Origin: Harmonia axyridis
Taxonomy: Eukaryota > Arthropoda > Insecta > Coleoptera > Coccinellidae
DNA length: 64,000 bases
NCBI RefSeq assembly: GCF_914767665.1
Contig: NC_059506.1
Coordinates: 19,693,825-19,757,824, forward strand
Direction: 5' to 3'
Below the pieces are notes generated by a model. The model had not been told where the DNA came from. It saw only the letters and a program-made list of their open reading frames with translations, and searched no databases. Shown here piece after piece: positions 19,524 through 30,340 of this stretch; positions within the stretch are counted from its first letter, which is position 1, and every line of letters begins with the position of its first letter. A program made the position numbers and the translations under genes.

Positions 19524-22500
19524 AGAACCTTTATCGGTTAATCAACATATATCTTCAGATGATTATTATAATTTGGGTTCGGATACTTCAGATTTTGTTT
19601 GTTCTAAAGAAGAAATCGAAACTTTCAATAATAAATATAAACCAGTTTTAAATTATATTTTAGACGGAGTTTCAGGAGGAGAGTGTCCATATATTTCAGT
19701 AGACATTTATAATAAAAAATTTAAAGGATTATTAGACTCAGGAGCTAATCAAATATTCATCAATGAATCCACTTACGAATTTTTACATCAGTTAGGAATA
19801 GTCTTACATACGGAAAATGTGTCGTCATGCGTTTTAGCGAATAATCAGGAACTTAAATGCTTAGGATTTGTCAATATACCTATTACTTTGGAAAATAAGA
19901 CACATATATTTAAATGCTTTGTATTGTCTGACTTACGTCATAGCATTGTACTGGGAACGGTTTTTTGGATTAAGATGGGTATAGTTCCAGATTTGAGGAA
20001 AGGTTATTGGAGCTTTAGTAAAGAACAATCTTTTTATTCTGATTCTCTGAATTCTTTACAAACTTCTGATGATTTAACGAATTGTCAGAGGAAAAAACTA
20101 AATCAGATTGTTGATGGTTATTTCAATAGAATGCAGAATGTAAAATTGGGTTGTGTCAAAGATATTGAGCATGAAATAATAACGAGCAGTAAACCTATAA
20201 AATCTAAATATTATCCAGTGAGTCCTTACATGCAAACTAAAATAAATGAGGAAATAGATAAAATGCTCGATTTAGATGTAATTGAACCTTCTAATAGTGG
20301 TTGGAGTTCACCAATTCTTATGGTTCCAAAAAAGGATAACACTTATAGATTTTGTGTTGATTTCCGAAAGCTAAACGCTGTAACTGAGAAGTGTGCTTAT
20401 CCTTTACCACATATTTCCTCAATTCTCGATAGTTTAGGTAATGCTAAATATCTTACTTCGTTGGATATAAAAAACGCTTATTGGCAAATCAAACTTTCCG
20501 AGAAAAGTAAACAATATACAGCGTTTACCATTCCAGGACGCGGGTTGTTTCAATTTAAAAGATTGGCATTCGGTTTAACTAATGCCCCTGGAACATTTCA
20601 AAAAATAATAGATGTTTTACTTGCCGAATTTCCAGGTTACGTATTCAGATATTTGGATGATATAATTATAGTAACATCTGACTTCGAAACTCATTTGCGT
20701 ATATTAGAAAGTATTCTCGACAAATTAGCACAGGCAAATTTAGTTCTGAACAAGGAAAAATGTGTATTTTGTAGACCAGAGTTGAAATTTTTAGGATATA
20801 TAGTAAATAGGAACGGTTTAGCTGTAGATCCAGATAAAATAAGTGCGATAGTTAATATGCCCAGCCCAAAGTCACCTAGGGAGGTGAAGAGAGTAATTGG
20901 CATGATTATGTGGTATCGTAAATTTATTCCAGACCTGTCGACTATCACAGAACCCATCACTAAACTTACTCGTAAAAATTGTAAATTTGTATGGTCAGCC
21001 GACTGTGAACAAGCTTTCGCTAAAATTAAAGATCTTTTAGTGAGTGCTCCAATTTTGGCTTGTCCAAATTTCGAATATCCATTTATTCTTGAATGTGATG
21101 CTAGCTCTTATGGCCTTGGTTGCGTTTTATCTCAGGTTTATGATGGAAGAGAACACGTAATTTGCTATCTTTCTCGGAGTTTAACTCGTACTGAGAGAAA
21201 TTTTTCAGCAACTGAACTTGAATGTTTGAGCGTGCTGTGGTCAATAGAAAAATTACGTTGTTATTTAGAAGGTGCTCCAAATTTTACAGTAATCACAGAT
21301 CATCATAGTTTACTTTGGCTTAATAATCTTAAAGACCCACACGGTAGACTAGGAAGATGGGTACTAAAACTTCAAATGTACAATTTCACTATTTTGCATA
21401 GACCAGGAAGATTTCATCAAGTACCAGATTGCCTTTCTAGAGCAATTCCTGAGGAAACTTTTGTCATGTCTGAAATTTCATTGGAAAATATCAAGGATTC
21501 TTGGTACAATAAGCTTGTAAGTCAAGTTAAGATAAATCCTTTGAAATATTCAAATTTTAGAATTTCTGACGGCGGAATTTTATATAAAAATATGGGTAAG
21601 ACCTCATCTGATGCAACTACATGGAAGCAAGTAGTACCTAAAGAAAAACGTATTGAGTTACTCAAGAAATTTCACGATGATCCTACAAGTGGAGGACATT
21701 TCGGTATATACAAAACATACCATAGAATTTTGGAAAATTATTGTTGGCCTGGGATGCAGCATGATATTACTAGATATGTAAATAAATGTAAAATATGCGC
21801 TGCACATAAACCGGAACAAAAACTAAAAGCTGGTATAATGGGTAAGAAACCTGAAGTTAATAGATGTTGGCAATACAAAGCTATTGATTTGATTGGTCCT
21901 TTTCCTCGTAGTACTAAGGGTTATCAACATATTTTGGTGGTTTGCGATTTTTTTAGTAAGTTCACACTACTTTATCCTTTGCGACAAGCAACAGCATCTT
22001 CAATAATAAGAATTTTAGAAGAACAGGTATTTTTGTTATTCGGAGTTCCTGAAATACTTAAGTGTGACAATGGCACTCAATTTAAGAGTAAAGAATTTTC
22101 AAAGTTGCTTAATGAATATCATGTGAAAGTATTTTATAATCCTCTTTATCATCCGGAACCAAATTTCTCAGAGAGGTCGAATAGAGTTATAAAAACTATG
22201 ATAGCTAGTTACATTGAAGAAAATCATAAAAAATGGGACAAATATTTACCTCAATTGGCTTGTGCCTATCGTACAGCGAAACATGAAGTTGTTAATAATA
22301 CACCGTATTCTATAAATTTTGGATGTGAAATGATTGTGGATGGTAATGATTATGAATTAATCAGGGATAGAGAAAGTATTGTGGATGGAGTCAAGGAGAA
22401 ACAAGGTAGTAAAGAGTCGGAAAAGCTAATGAGGATGGAAAAATTGAGACTATTCGTGAAAGATAGGTTGAAAAAAGCTCATGAAAAAACTAAACACGAT

Positions 22501-22746
22501 TATAATTTGCGGCATAGACCTCAACAATATAGTGTAAATGATTTTGTTTGGGTAAAATCACATTTCTTGTCATCCAGTATAAAAGATTTTTCAGCTAAAT
22601 TAGGTGATAAATTTTGTGGTCCATATAGAGTATCGAAAAAGCTAGGGGTTAATACATATGAACTTAGAGATGATTCAGGTGTTTCTAAGGGAAATTGGCA
22701 TGTGTCTCAACTTAAGCCTGATAAAACTCTTGATGCTGGTCAGTGA
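19480..22746 (+). CDS. pol: Gypsy Pol polyprotein (protease, RT, RNase H, integrase)
   Basis: Open from the frameshift site to TGA at 22744; there is no ATG near its start, consistent with expression as Gag-Pol. Domains counted from base 19504: protease LLDSGANQIF near 76; RT with FCVDFRKLNAVT near 283 and YLDDIIIV near 383; RNase H LECDASSYGLG near 529; tether and HHCC zinc module (HFGIYKTYHRIL, CKICAAH) near 732-766; integrase with IDLIGPF, KCDNGTQF and NFSERSNR supplying the D, D and E; a GPY-like C-terminus (FCGPYRVSKKLG). Domain order is that of Ty3/Gypsy. No lesion is seen. Confidence 0.95.
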   Translation, partial: FKPLRKSSVDRASTSEPLSVNQHISSDDYYNLGSDTSDFVCSKEEIETFNNKYKPVLNYILDGVSGGECPYISVDIYNKKFKGLLDSGANQIFINESTYEFLHQLGIVLHTENVSSCVLANNQELKCLGFVNIPITLENKTHIFKCFVLSDLRHSIVLGTVFWIKMGIVPDLRKGYWSFSKEQSFYSDSLNSLQTSDDLTNCQRKKLNQIVDGYFNRMQNVKLGCVKDIEHEIITSSKPIKSKYYPVSPYMQTKINEEIDKMLDLDVIEPSNSGWSSPILMVPKKDNTYRFCVDFRKLNAVTEKCAYPLPHISSILDSLGNAKYLTSLDIKNAYWQIKLSEKSKQYTAFTIPGRGLFQFKRLAFGLTNAPGTFQKIIDVLLAEFPGYVFRYLDDIIIVTSDFETHLRILESILDKLAQANLVLNKEKCVFCRPELKFLGYIVNRNGLAVDPDKISAIVNMPSPKSPREVKRVIGMIMWYRKFIPDLSTITEPITKLTRKNCKFVWSADCEQAFAKIKDLLVSAPILACPNFEYPFILECDASSYGLGCVLSQVYDGREHVICYLSRSLTRTERNFSATELECLSVLWSIEKLRCYLEGAPNFTVITDHHSLLWLNNLKDPHGRLGRWVLKLQMYNFTILHRPGRFHQVPDCLSRAIPEETFVMSEISLENIKDSWYNKLVSQVKINPLKYSNFRISDGGILYKNMGKTSSDATTWKQVVPKEKRIELLKKFHDDPTSGGHFGIYKTYHRILENYCWPGMQHDITRYVNKCKICAAHKPEQKLKAGIMGKKPEVNRCWQYKAIDLIGPFPRSTKGYQHILVVCDFFSKFTLLYPLRQATASSIIRILEEQVFLLFGVPEILKCDNGTQFKSKEFSKLLNEYHVKVFYNPLYHPEPNFSERSNRVIKTMIASYIEENHKKWDKYLPQLACAYRTAKHEVVNNTPYSINFGCEMIVDGNDYELIRDRESIVDGVKEKQGSKESEKLMRMEKLRLFVKDRLKKAHEKTKHDYNLRHRPQQYSVNDFVWVKSHFLSSSIKDFSAKLGDKFCGPYRVSKKLGVNTYELRDDSGVSKGNWHVSQLKPDKTLDAGQ

Positions 22747-22832
22747 TTGGGGTGAAGTTTTCTTCTCTCATGTTGACTGTATCGATTATTTGCTTGCTTT
22801 CTTTGGAAAAAAATCTTCGATTTTTTTTTTAT

Positions 22833-22844
22833 GGGAAGGGGAGG
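22833..22844 (+). other. Polypurine tract of the Gypsy element
   Basis: GGGAAGGGGAGG, two bases before the right LTR (22847). The ~85 bp between pol and this tract contain no env frame. Confidence 0.8.
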
Positions 22845-23738
22845 TATGTTACGGTTTGAATTTGAATTTAATTATTTACAGTATTCCTTATAATTTGTTC
22901 CTGTGGTTAATGATTTCTGTAACAGGGGGTATGTTGCATTGCCGGTAGATGTCATGTTATAGCGTTAAATTCAAACTTGCATTTAAAACACAAAAAGTAA
23001 CATCAACACGTTCAGTTTTTTCATTCATTTTTTTGTATCTCGGTTATCATTCAATTTGAGTTCTTTTGAAAATGCATTTCGAATATCGTTCTTTTTCCAT
23101 CGTAGCCTCTCACAGAGTAACAACGAAATTTTGGCGAGCAGTAGAGTTTAAAGTCGGCATTTTTTTGAAATTTATTATGGTAGCTGAATTAATTTTTCTG
23201 CTAAGGCAATAATCAATTTAATTTGGATAGCCTAGTCAAATCAAGTATTTATTTTGTGAGCTACAATTGAGTGAAAATCCTCGACAACGAGGGTAAGTTA
23301 CCTTGTGATCAATTTGAATTGAATTTTAAAGTAATACATACTTTTTTCTGTCATTCTTAGATTTTTATTATATGGTAATTTTTTTTCTATCGGACGTATT
23401 GGTATCATTCAAGATCTTCACGAAAATTGCGAGTTAATGGTGCATACCTCCTGGGAAAATTGTTCAATTGGTCCTACATTTGTTGCTAGAGATTTTCATA
23501 CCGTTTCATTTTGAGTCACTTGGTACAGTTGGCTTGGGGAGGAGATTCACCCTAATTTTAAGATAAGTTCCTTCTCATGGTTTTTTTTTCTTCATTGTTG
23601 ATTAGATACAATTTTGGATATAATATTAAATTCACCTTTGGCACATTTCCTTTTCTAAATTTTTATTATATTTTCTCATATTAACATTACCAATATTTGA
23701 ATATTGTAATTTTCACATTATATTCAGTATATTTAATA

Positions 23739-23770
23739 CTAGCTTTTGCCCGCGACTTCGTCCGCGTGGC
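23739..23770 (-). terminator. Helitron 3' terminus: subterminal hairpin plus CTAG
   Basis: Minus strand: GCC-ac-GCG gacgaagt CGC-g-GGC followed by aaaaGCTAG. A short hairpin ~10 nt before CTRR is the termination signal of rolling-circle Helitrons. Confidence 0.85.
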
Positions 23771-24054
23771 GTGTTATAAAAGAGAGATCTTTGTGGGTGT
23801 TGGAGAAAAGTTTAAAAAATGCTTAATTTTATTATTTTTAAATTAGGTTATAGTATAAGTAGCTCAGCTGAATAATGTATTGTTATTAATTTTTAGATTA
23901 TTAGTTTAGGATAATTTGGTTTCTTATAAATTTAGGATAAAACGATCAGGGGAGGCTATTATAACCCTAAAGTACCTATAGGCTTTCGTCTGGAGTTCAG
24001 AGGTGTGAATGTGAATGTCAGTCGGTATGAAAGTAAAAGTTTGACCACATGAAA

Positions 24055-24456
24055 ATTAAAAACCGGCCAAGTGCGAGTCGGACTCGCGCACGAAGGGTTC
24101 CGTACAAAATTTTTTATTTTATTCTTATTTTCAGTATTTGTTGTTATAGCAACAATAGATATACATATTCTGTGAAAATTTCAACTGTCTTACTGTCACG
24201 GTTCATAAGATACAGCCTTATCTGTAAAAACGTGCAAGAAATCACGATTTTTGTATGGGAGCCCCCCTAAATATTTATTATATTTTTATTTTGAGTATTT
24301 GTTGTTGTAGCGGCAACAGAAAAACATCACCTGTGAAAATTTCAACTGCCTACCTATCAGCGTTCATGAGATACAGCCTGGTGACAGACGGACAGACAGA
24401 CAGCGAAGTCTCAGTAATAGGGTCCCGTTTTCACCTTTTGGGTACGGAACCCTAAA
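24055..24456. repeat. Insect interspersed repeat with GGGTTCCGTAC ends, inside the Helitron
   Basis: Begins near ccggccaagtgcgagtcgg, and its ends agggttccgtac (24097) and gtacggaaccct (24442) are inverted copies. Inside are two 161-bp-spaced copies of a gtatttgttgtt...catragatacagcc module. From memory this repeat family is very common in moths and butterflies. It lies between the Helitron gene and its 3' end and may be a passenger. Confidence 0.6.
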
Positions 24457-24543
24457 AAGAGTAGCATGGAAGAGTGGTTCGGTTGGTGGGTGGCTGGTGC
24501 AACCGGGATAAGAGCTAGACTGAAATGTATTTAGGAAACATAT

Positions 24544-27500
24544 TTATAAAATTTCCTTATAAACAACGTTTCTGGTCGTTCTGGAGGGTGGTGCGAGAAT
24601 GACCAGACTGGATGGCGAACTTACGCGGGAGCACGCCACATATAACTGACCATGGGAGAAGCAGGGCTGTCGCAAATCAACTCCTGCTAGCGCGAGTGTT
24701 TGACCCTGCGACTTATTAATGGTCATGGCGAAACATACCTTCAATGGAAATTGTAGTCTCCGAAATTCGAAAGGAAGATCATTTGGGATTAACGGTATTC
24801 GCGGTATAAATACCGTTTCTCCCTTTGCAGACCCAGTTAAAATAATACCTTCGACAATATTACGATGCAAGACCCTGACTTGAAGTCTCGTGCCGTTGCA
24901 TAATTTAGGTGGTTTCAAATTCCTGAGCAACATTACTGGTGCACCGACTCGTAATCTAAGACTGTGGTATGGAAGACCAGCTGGATTAATAGTGTTCAAA
25001 AACTCAACCGGATAGTGAACAGCGTCTTCTGTATGTATTACTGTATCTACTGATTTATATATCATTTCTTCACCTTCAAATGAATTTAGCAAAACGTCAT
25101 TTATTAGTGCGGCGTGTTCATTTGTGGGTGATAAAATAGCTCTTTCATGCAGCCATTCTATAGGTTTATGTTGAATTCGAGCTATATTTGGATATACTTT
25201 ATCTATTAATTCCGGGACTGTTGTAACTACAGTGCATAAATTTTCTGGTAAATTTATCAAACCGTCTTTTTCTGGGTATATGCCATTTCCTATTTTAAGT
25301 AGTATATTTGAAAAGTTACCTGCATTGATATCCCCTTTTAAGAGCACTCGCATATTTTTAGTTAAGTTAAGAATTTCAATAGATGGCCATAAAACTGATC
25401 TTTTTAAACATGCTTTGATCTCGTCTGCCCGAGTTCCCCTTGGTACAACCGGTAATGTTTGTCTGAAATCTCCGGCTAACAAAAGTGTCAAGCCACCCAT
25501 CAGAGAGTTATTATCTCTCAAGTCTTGTAAAGTCCTATTCAACGCCTCAAAACATTTTTTATGAGCCATAGTGCTCTCATCCCAGATTATGATTTCAGCT
25601 TTACGTAAAACTTTGGCAAGATTGCTTTGCTTTGGAATATTGCAAATTGGGGTTTCCGAAATAGATAAATTAAGCGGTAACTTTAAAGCCGAGTGAGCAG
25701 TGCGACCTCCTTCCAATAAAGTTGCAGCAATCCCCGATGAAGCGACAGCTATGGCAATTCCACGATTGCTTCTAATCTTTGCAAGTATCAAATTAATGAG
25801 ATAAGTTTTACCAGTTCCTCCAGGGGCGTCCAAAAAGAAAATTTTTCCGTCGTTTGTATTGATGTTTGCTATAATTTTATTGTATATCAATTTTTGTTCA
25901 TCTGTTAAGCAATCCTCATTTGTATTAACAAATCTTTGCAATGTAGGGACATCATAGTTTAGTTCATTAATATATACTCCTAATTCATTATTAAATCCTT
26001 CCGATCTAGTCGGCTTTGGTAATCCGTACCCTTCTATTGCGCATCCACCTAGAGCTAAGCATGCTGTTTCTATCTCCAAAAGGCACCTATTGAAGATTTC
26101 ATCCATGAGAGAGTTTACATCGCAAGCTGCTTGCCTCTCAATCTGTCTTTTGAAATCTTCAGAAAGATTTTCTCTGAATTCATTCCATAGACTGACAGGA
26201 TCTGCAACTTGACAAAACACTAACAAAATAGTAAAGAGTTCTCTCATCATGAACGGAGACTGACAAAGGGCTGCCTCTTGAAGTGTTGTACGCCAATGTT
26301 GGTCATCTTCAAGTAATCCAAGGGCCTTGCAAGCAGATTTAAATGTTGGTTGTACAACACCGTTTATAGTCCTTAGTGATTCAAACGATGTTGGACCTCG
26401 AACTTCGTGTAAGAGCAATCGGAGGTGGTAGCACTCTGTATTATTCGGGTGTACGGTGTAAACCCTACCCAACGCGTGCTCTTTTTTAACACCTGGCCAA
26501 CCATCTACATTTGCTCCTCGTTTTCTTCTTTCAAATTTATTATTGTTCCAAACATAATATGCCGGTACTTCACAGTATAATAAAGTTTTTGCAAAATCGT
26601 CGAATCTACATAGTTCAAAGAATGAGGTCAGTGTTGTTTTTGGTGGACTGGATACCCTATCAGCCAAATTAGATGGATTAAAATAAACTCTTTGACCGTT
26701 TTCTAAATGCACCGCCAGATGTATAACTGTAGGATATCGCTCATGAATAGGAAACCCAAGTATTCGCCAGACCGCTTCAGCACTACTTATATACCTTCCA
26801 CTTTCATACATTTTCACCTCATCTTTCGAATCCTCCAGTGTAACAGTCGCTTGATCCGACCCCTTATTTACATATTTACAAATATATTTTATGGATTTTA
26901 CGGAGTTACAGTACTCAACATTAATATGAGCATTAAATGTTCTCAAAAGAACCGCATTATATGGAACAACCCAGCGGTTGTCGAGCTCTACCCCGTTGAT
27001 ATGTACAGTAAAGCCACCATCCCCTGGAGATCGTCGCCTATATTGGGGATAGCCGTCATCACCGGTCTGTGTTTCTGAAAGTAAAGGTCTTGGAAACCGT
27101 TTAGAGCACACGCTATCTTTCATACACGGAGACTTGTTATTAAAGTTGCCACAGGGGCCATGTATCATGTTCGATCTGATTATTTGATAAAGTTTCGGAT
27201 CAGCATCTGGATCCGGAATCTCTGCGCAAATAATATTGTCAATCATGTCAGCAGAAATGTGCTCAATTAGCCATAAAAGAATGTGTATGTGTGGGAGACC
27301 ACGTTTTTGATATTCCACGGAATACATGTAACATCGAACTTCACCAAAGATTTTGCCCTTATTTATCAAATCCATCATTTTTTTTACTTTGAGGCGAAAT
27401 ATTCTTGCTATTAAATCATGGCGGTCGTAGGATTTTTGATTTGGGTGCAGTAGCTTTGTAATTTCTTCCCATTTAGGGTTGCAAGTAAAGGTGATAAATA

Positions 27501-29772
27501 AATCCGGGCGGCCATAGTGTCGGACGTATGTCATGGCGTCCTGGGTCCGCTCATGCATATATCTTGGCCCACCGGTGAATGAGGATGGCAGTACAACAAT
27601 TTGACCTAACTGATTAGCTTCTACATCTTGTTGACCAATCGCATCTTTTAGGTGTATGTAGCTCTCAGCTCGGAGTTTTGCCTGATTGTACCTAATGAAA
27701 TTAAGTCTCTCAGTCTCTATTTTGGCGTACTGGTCCACTATGTATTGGCTAAATAGAGCACCGAAGTAAAGCAGGTAGTTTTCTTCCCCCTCCCGTATCA
27801 TTATGTGATATGAATAGAAACTGGCAGCTGAAACTGTCTTTTTCAGAGGTAGTTTAGTGTTGGGGTCCCGCTGTGATATACCAATCGAATAACCGTCTTC
27901 TCCGTGGCTGAACATTAACGGGTACTGTAAAGCATCGTATGACCGATGGAATTCACTTATGCGTTGTAGTTGACTACTGCGACTTTCTAATATAATATCC
28001 CGTTGCTCAAACTGTTGATCCAATAGCACTAATGCTACTTCATTGACAGCAGGGCTATTATAGCGTCCTCTGTGAGCACCTTGTGGATTTTTTTCCGCAT
28101 GTATAACTACCTTGAACGTATCGCATGAAGCAGGCACCTTGTCAATAACACACTTTAGGTCTCTAATATAGGGATTGACTTCGTGTAACAATTTTTGAAG
28201 CTGCTTGACAATGTTTGGCTTCAAATGCGGATAGTTGGCTAGTCTTAAATTTGCTTCCCTTTCATCTTCTCCGACAAAATAAATCTGTAAAAACTGTGCT
28301 GCTTTTCCAGGTTCTGGTAATAAACTACCTGCTAAATGATACACCTGCCCTTGTACTTTAAATGTCGGCGTAAATCCATCACCTCCAACCTGTTTTCCAC
28401 CAAAAGACGACACCTGAAAACAATTATTGTATTTACGGACATTAGCCATAAAATGCTTATGATCAGGATGGAGATCCATCAGTAAACTGTGAAGTGGTTC
28501 AGGAGGTTTACTGAGTGAATTGAGTTGAACTTTTCCGCTGCCGCAACAAAGTCCAGGGGTCTCGTCTTTCCACTTAAGCGCGTTACACCATTGACATTTC
28601 TGACTCATATTACCTATTGCTACTAATTTGTCACATTCGTAATCTATTTCGGGCTGATAAGACATTGCCGATTGACACTTAGTATTCCATGGGCGTGTTG
28701 TTACATTTGTATTATATCGAGTTTGAGCTGCTCGGTGTACTTCAGGGTGCTTCTCCTGATAAGCGGCAACAGATTTTCTGTGTACTTCAGGATGCTTCTC
28801 CTGATAAGTACCGGAAGACTTTCTGTGTACTTCAGGATGGTTCTCCTGATAAGTAGCAACATATTTTTTATGTACTTCAGGGTGCTTCTTCTGGTACGCG
28901 GCAACTGATTCTCTGTGTACTTCAGGGTGTTTCTCCTGATAAGTAGCAACAGATTCTCTGTGCACTTCAGGGTGCTTCTCCTGATAAACAACAACAGATT
29001 TTCGATGTACTTCAGGATTTTTACGCTGGTAATTAGCAGTAGCGTTTCTGTGTGGCACAGGATTATTTTGGACATATTTTTTCTGATTGCGATGAATTTG
29101 CATCTTTCTTGTTTTGTCTGTAAATCTAGCCCTACGTTTCTTAGTCTTCCTGACAGATGATGTACTCATTTCTAAAGACAGGTCAGCAGAAACTGCAGAT
29201 TCTGATTCGGAAGAACAAATAGGAGGCACAACATCAAGTGCTTCACTATTTTTATTCTTTTTCGCCTTCGGTTCGTTTAGCCCTGGTTGATTGGACCTTA
29301 GTTCCACAACGTTCAATACCACCATGGGGTTAAATTCTTCATAAGGTAGGTAAACATCAAAATGCCCGTCGGATAGATTATTTTTGAAGCGAAGGCGTTT
29401 TATTGGGCGACCTTGAGTACCAACTTCAACATACAATTCACCGTTGCGATAAACTTGAAAAACGAAATTGTATATTCTCCCTGCCGCGATTAATTCACAT
29501 AATCCACCATATGTGTTGCGTTTAATCATATCCGCAAAATATTGTTCTGCGGAACTGTAATTGTCACCGTTTATGTCGTGAGACATTATAGAAAATTCAT
29601 CCCAATGTTCTACTACATAAACGACCACTTCTTGCCGTGTGGCAAAAGCATTTTCCTGAGTGCCGTACATCAGGAATGAAAGAGCTCTGAAAAGGCAAGC
29701 CCCATCTCCTTCCATTTCCACTGCTAATTGTGGCACTATCTCTCCGTTAATGTTTATATTTTCTACCTTCAT
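24544..29772 (-). CDS. Helitron Rep-helicase with N-terminal OTU protease domain
   Basis: 1742 residues, ATG at 29772, no lesion. Residues ~20-145 are an OTU cysteine protease: GDGACLFRAL gives the Asp/Cys pair and GHFDVYLP the His. Residues ~239-346 are seven copies of a 15-residue repeat (YQEKHPEVHRKSVAA type). A zinc module CQWCNALKWK...LCC lies near 390-410. The Rep nuclease has the HUH motif GLPHIHILLW near 825 and the tyrosines of KYICKYVNKG near 962. The helicase (PIF1 family) has GGTGKTYL near 1317, IIWDESTM, LLLAGDFRQTLP and NKSQGQTL. It nicks and unwinds DNA for rolling-circle transposition in the nucleus. The promoter should lie in the 1.2 kb toward 31009. Confidence 0.95.
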   Translation of the reverse strand: MKVENININGEIVPQLAVEMEGDGACLFRALSFLMYGTQENAFATRQEVVVYVVEHWDEFSIMSHDINGDNYSSAEQYFADMIKRNTYGGLCELIAAGRIYNFVFQVYRNGELYVEVGTQGRPIKRLRFKNNLSDGHFDVYLPYEEFNPMVVLNVVELRSNQPGLNEPKAKKNKNSEALDVVPPICSSESESAVSADLSLEMSTSSVRKTKKRRARFTDKTRKMQIHRNQKKYVQNNPVPHRNATANYQRKNPEVHRKSVVVYQEKHPEVHRESVATYQEKHPEVHRESVAAYQKKHPEVHKKYVATYQENHPEVHRKSSGTYQEKHPEVHRKSVAAYQEKHPEVHRAAQTRYNTNVTTRPWNTKCQSAMSYQPEIDYECDKLVAIGNMSQKCQWCNALKWKDETPGLCCGSGKVQLNSLSKPPEPLHSLLMDLHPDHKHFMANVRKYNNCFQVSSFGGKQVGGDGFTPTFKVQGQVYHLAGSLLPEPGKAAQFLQIYFVGEDEREANLRLANYPHLKPNIVKQLQKLLHEVNPYIRDLKCVIDKVPASCDTFKVVIHAEKNPQGAHRGRYNSPAVNEVALVLLDQQFEQRDIILESRSSQLQRISEFHRSYDALQYPLMFSHGEDGYSIGISQRDPNTKLPLKKTVSAASFYSYHIMIREGEENYLLYFGALFSQYIVDQYAKIETERLNFIRYNQAKLRAESYIHLKDAIGQQDVEANQLGQIVVLPSSFTGGPRYMHERTQDAMTYVRHYGRPDLFITFTCNPKWEEITKLLHPNQKSYDRHDLIARIFRLKVKKMMDLINKGKIFGEVRCYMYSVEYQKRGLPHIHILLWLIEHISADMIDNIICAEIPDPDADPKLYQIIRSNMIHGPCGNFNNKSPCMKDSVCSKRFPRPLLSETQTGDDGYPQYRRRSPGDGGFTVHINGVELDNRWVVPYNAVLLRTFNAHINVEYCNSVKSIKYICKYVNKGSDQATVTLEDSKDEVKMYESGRYISSAEAVWRILGFPIHERYPTVIHLAVHLENGQRVYFNPSNLADRVSSPPKTTLTSFFELCRFDDFAKTLLYCEVPAYYVWNNNKFERRKRGANVDGWPGVKKEHALGRVYTVHPNNTECYHLRLLLHEVRGPTSFESLRTINGVVQPTFKSACKALGLLEDDQHWRTTLQEAALCQSPFMMRELFTILLVFCQVADPVSLWNEFRENLSEDFKRQIERQAACDVNSLMDEIFNRCLLEIETACLALGGCAIEGYGLPKPTRSEGFNNELGVYINELNYDVPTLQRFVNTNEDCLTDEQKLIYNKIIANINTNDGKIFFLDAPGGTGKTYLINLILAKIRSNRGIAIAVASSGIAATLLEGGRTAHSALKLPLNLSISETPICNIPKQSNLAKVLRKAEIIIWDESTMAHKKCFEALNRTLQDLRDNNSLMGGLTLLLAGDFRQTLPVVPRGTRADEIKACLKRSVLWPSIEILNLTKNMRVLLKGDINAGNFSNILLKIGNGIYPEKDGLINLPENLCTVVTTVPELIDKVYPNIARIQHKPIEWLHERAILSPTNEHAALINDVLLNSFEGEEMIYKSVDTVIHTEDAVHYPVEFLNTINPAGLPYHSLRLRVGAPVMLLRNLKPPKLCNGTRLQVRVLHRNIVEGIILTGSAKGETVFIPRIPLIPNDLPFEFRRLQFPLKVCFAMTINKSQGQTLALAGVDLRQPCFSHGQLYVACSRVSSPSSLVILAPPSRTTRNVVYKEIL

Positions 29773-29991
29773 TTTGAAAGATACTTTTAAAAGATACGAA
29801 AAGATAACAATTATTCCAACAAAATAAAAGAAACAATAACTAAATCAACCTATGTTGTTTATAAGAAACCACTAAGAATCAAATAAGAAATCGTAATAAC
29901 CGAAATAAGAAAAAAAAATTGTAATTTTTTAATTTATTTTACGAACAAAATAAAGAAATCCTACAACAGAAAACTAATAAAGATTTTAAGC

Positions 29992-30340
29992 ATCCAAGAA
30001 CGGCGAAATGCCTAAGAACAAAATTAAGAAATCGTAAAGACTTAAAACCTACAATTATTCTAAGAACAAAATTTAGAAACTACAACAGAAAATTATTAAA
30101 GTATCCAAGAACGGCGAAAAGCCTATAAGAACAAAAATAAAAAATCTTGAAGTCTTATAACCTGCAATTATTTTAAGAACAAAATTTAGAATCTACAATA
30201 GAAAATAAAAAAAGCATCCAAGAACGGCGAAAAGCCTATAAGAACAAAATTAAGAAATCGTAAAGACTTATAACCTACAATTATTAGAACAAAATTTAGA
30301 AACTACAACAGAAAATTATAAGATAATCCAAGACCGTGAA
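29992..30340. repeat. Tandem repeat, about 112 bp x 3.5, upstream of the Helitron gene
   Basis: The marker atccaagaacggcgaaa starts near 29992, 30103, 30216 and (diverged) 30326, so the period is 110-113 bp. It lies in the Helitron 5' region, 200 bp ahead of the protein start, and could hold promoter or protein-binding sites. Confidence 0.8.

Noticed and set aside
22747..22846. An env gene in the Gypsy element
   Set aside because: Only 100 bp separate pol and the right LTR.
26707..27078. Plus-strand frames opposite the Helitron gene (also 25232-25564, 28672-29160)
   Set aside because: Shadows of the long intact minus-strand Rep-helicase frame.
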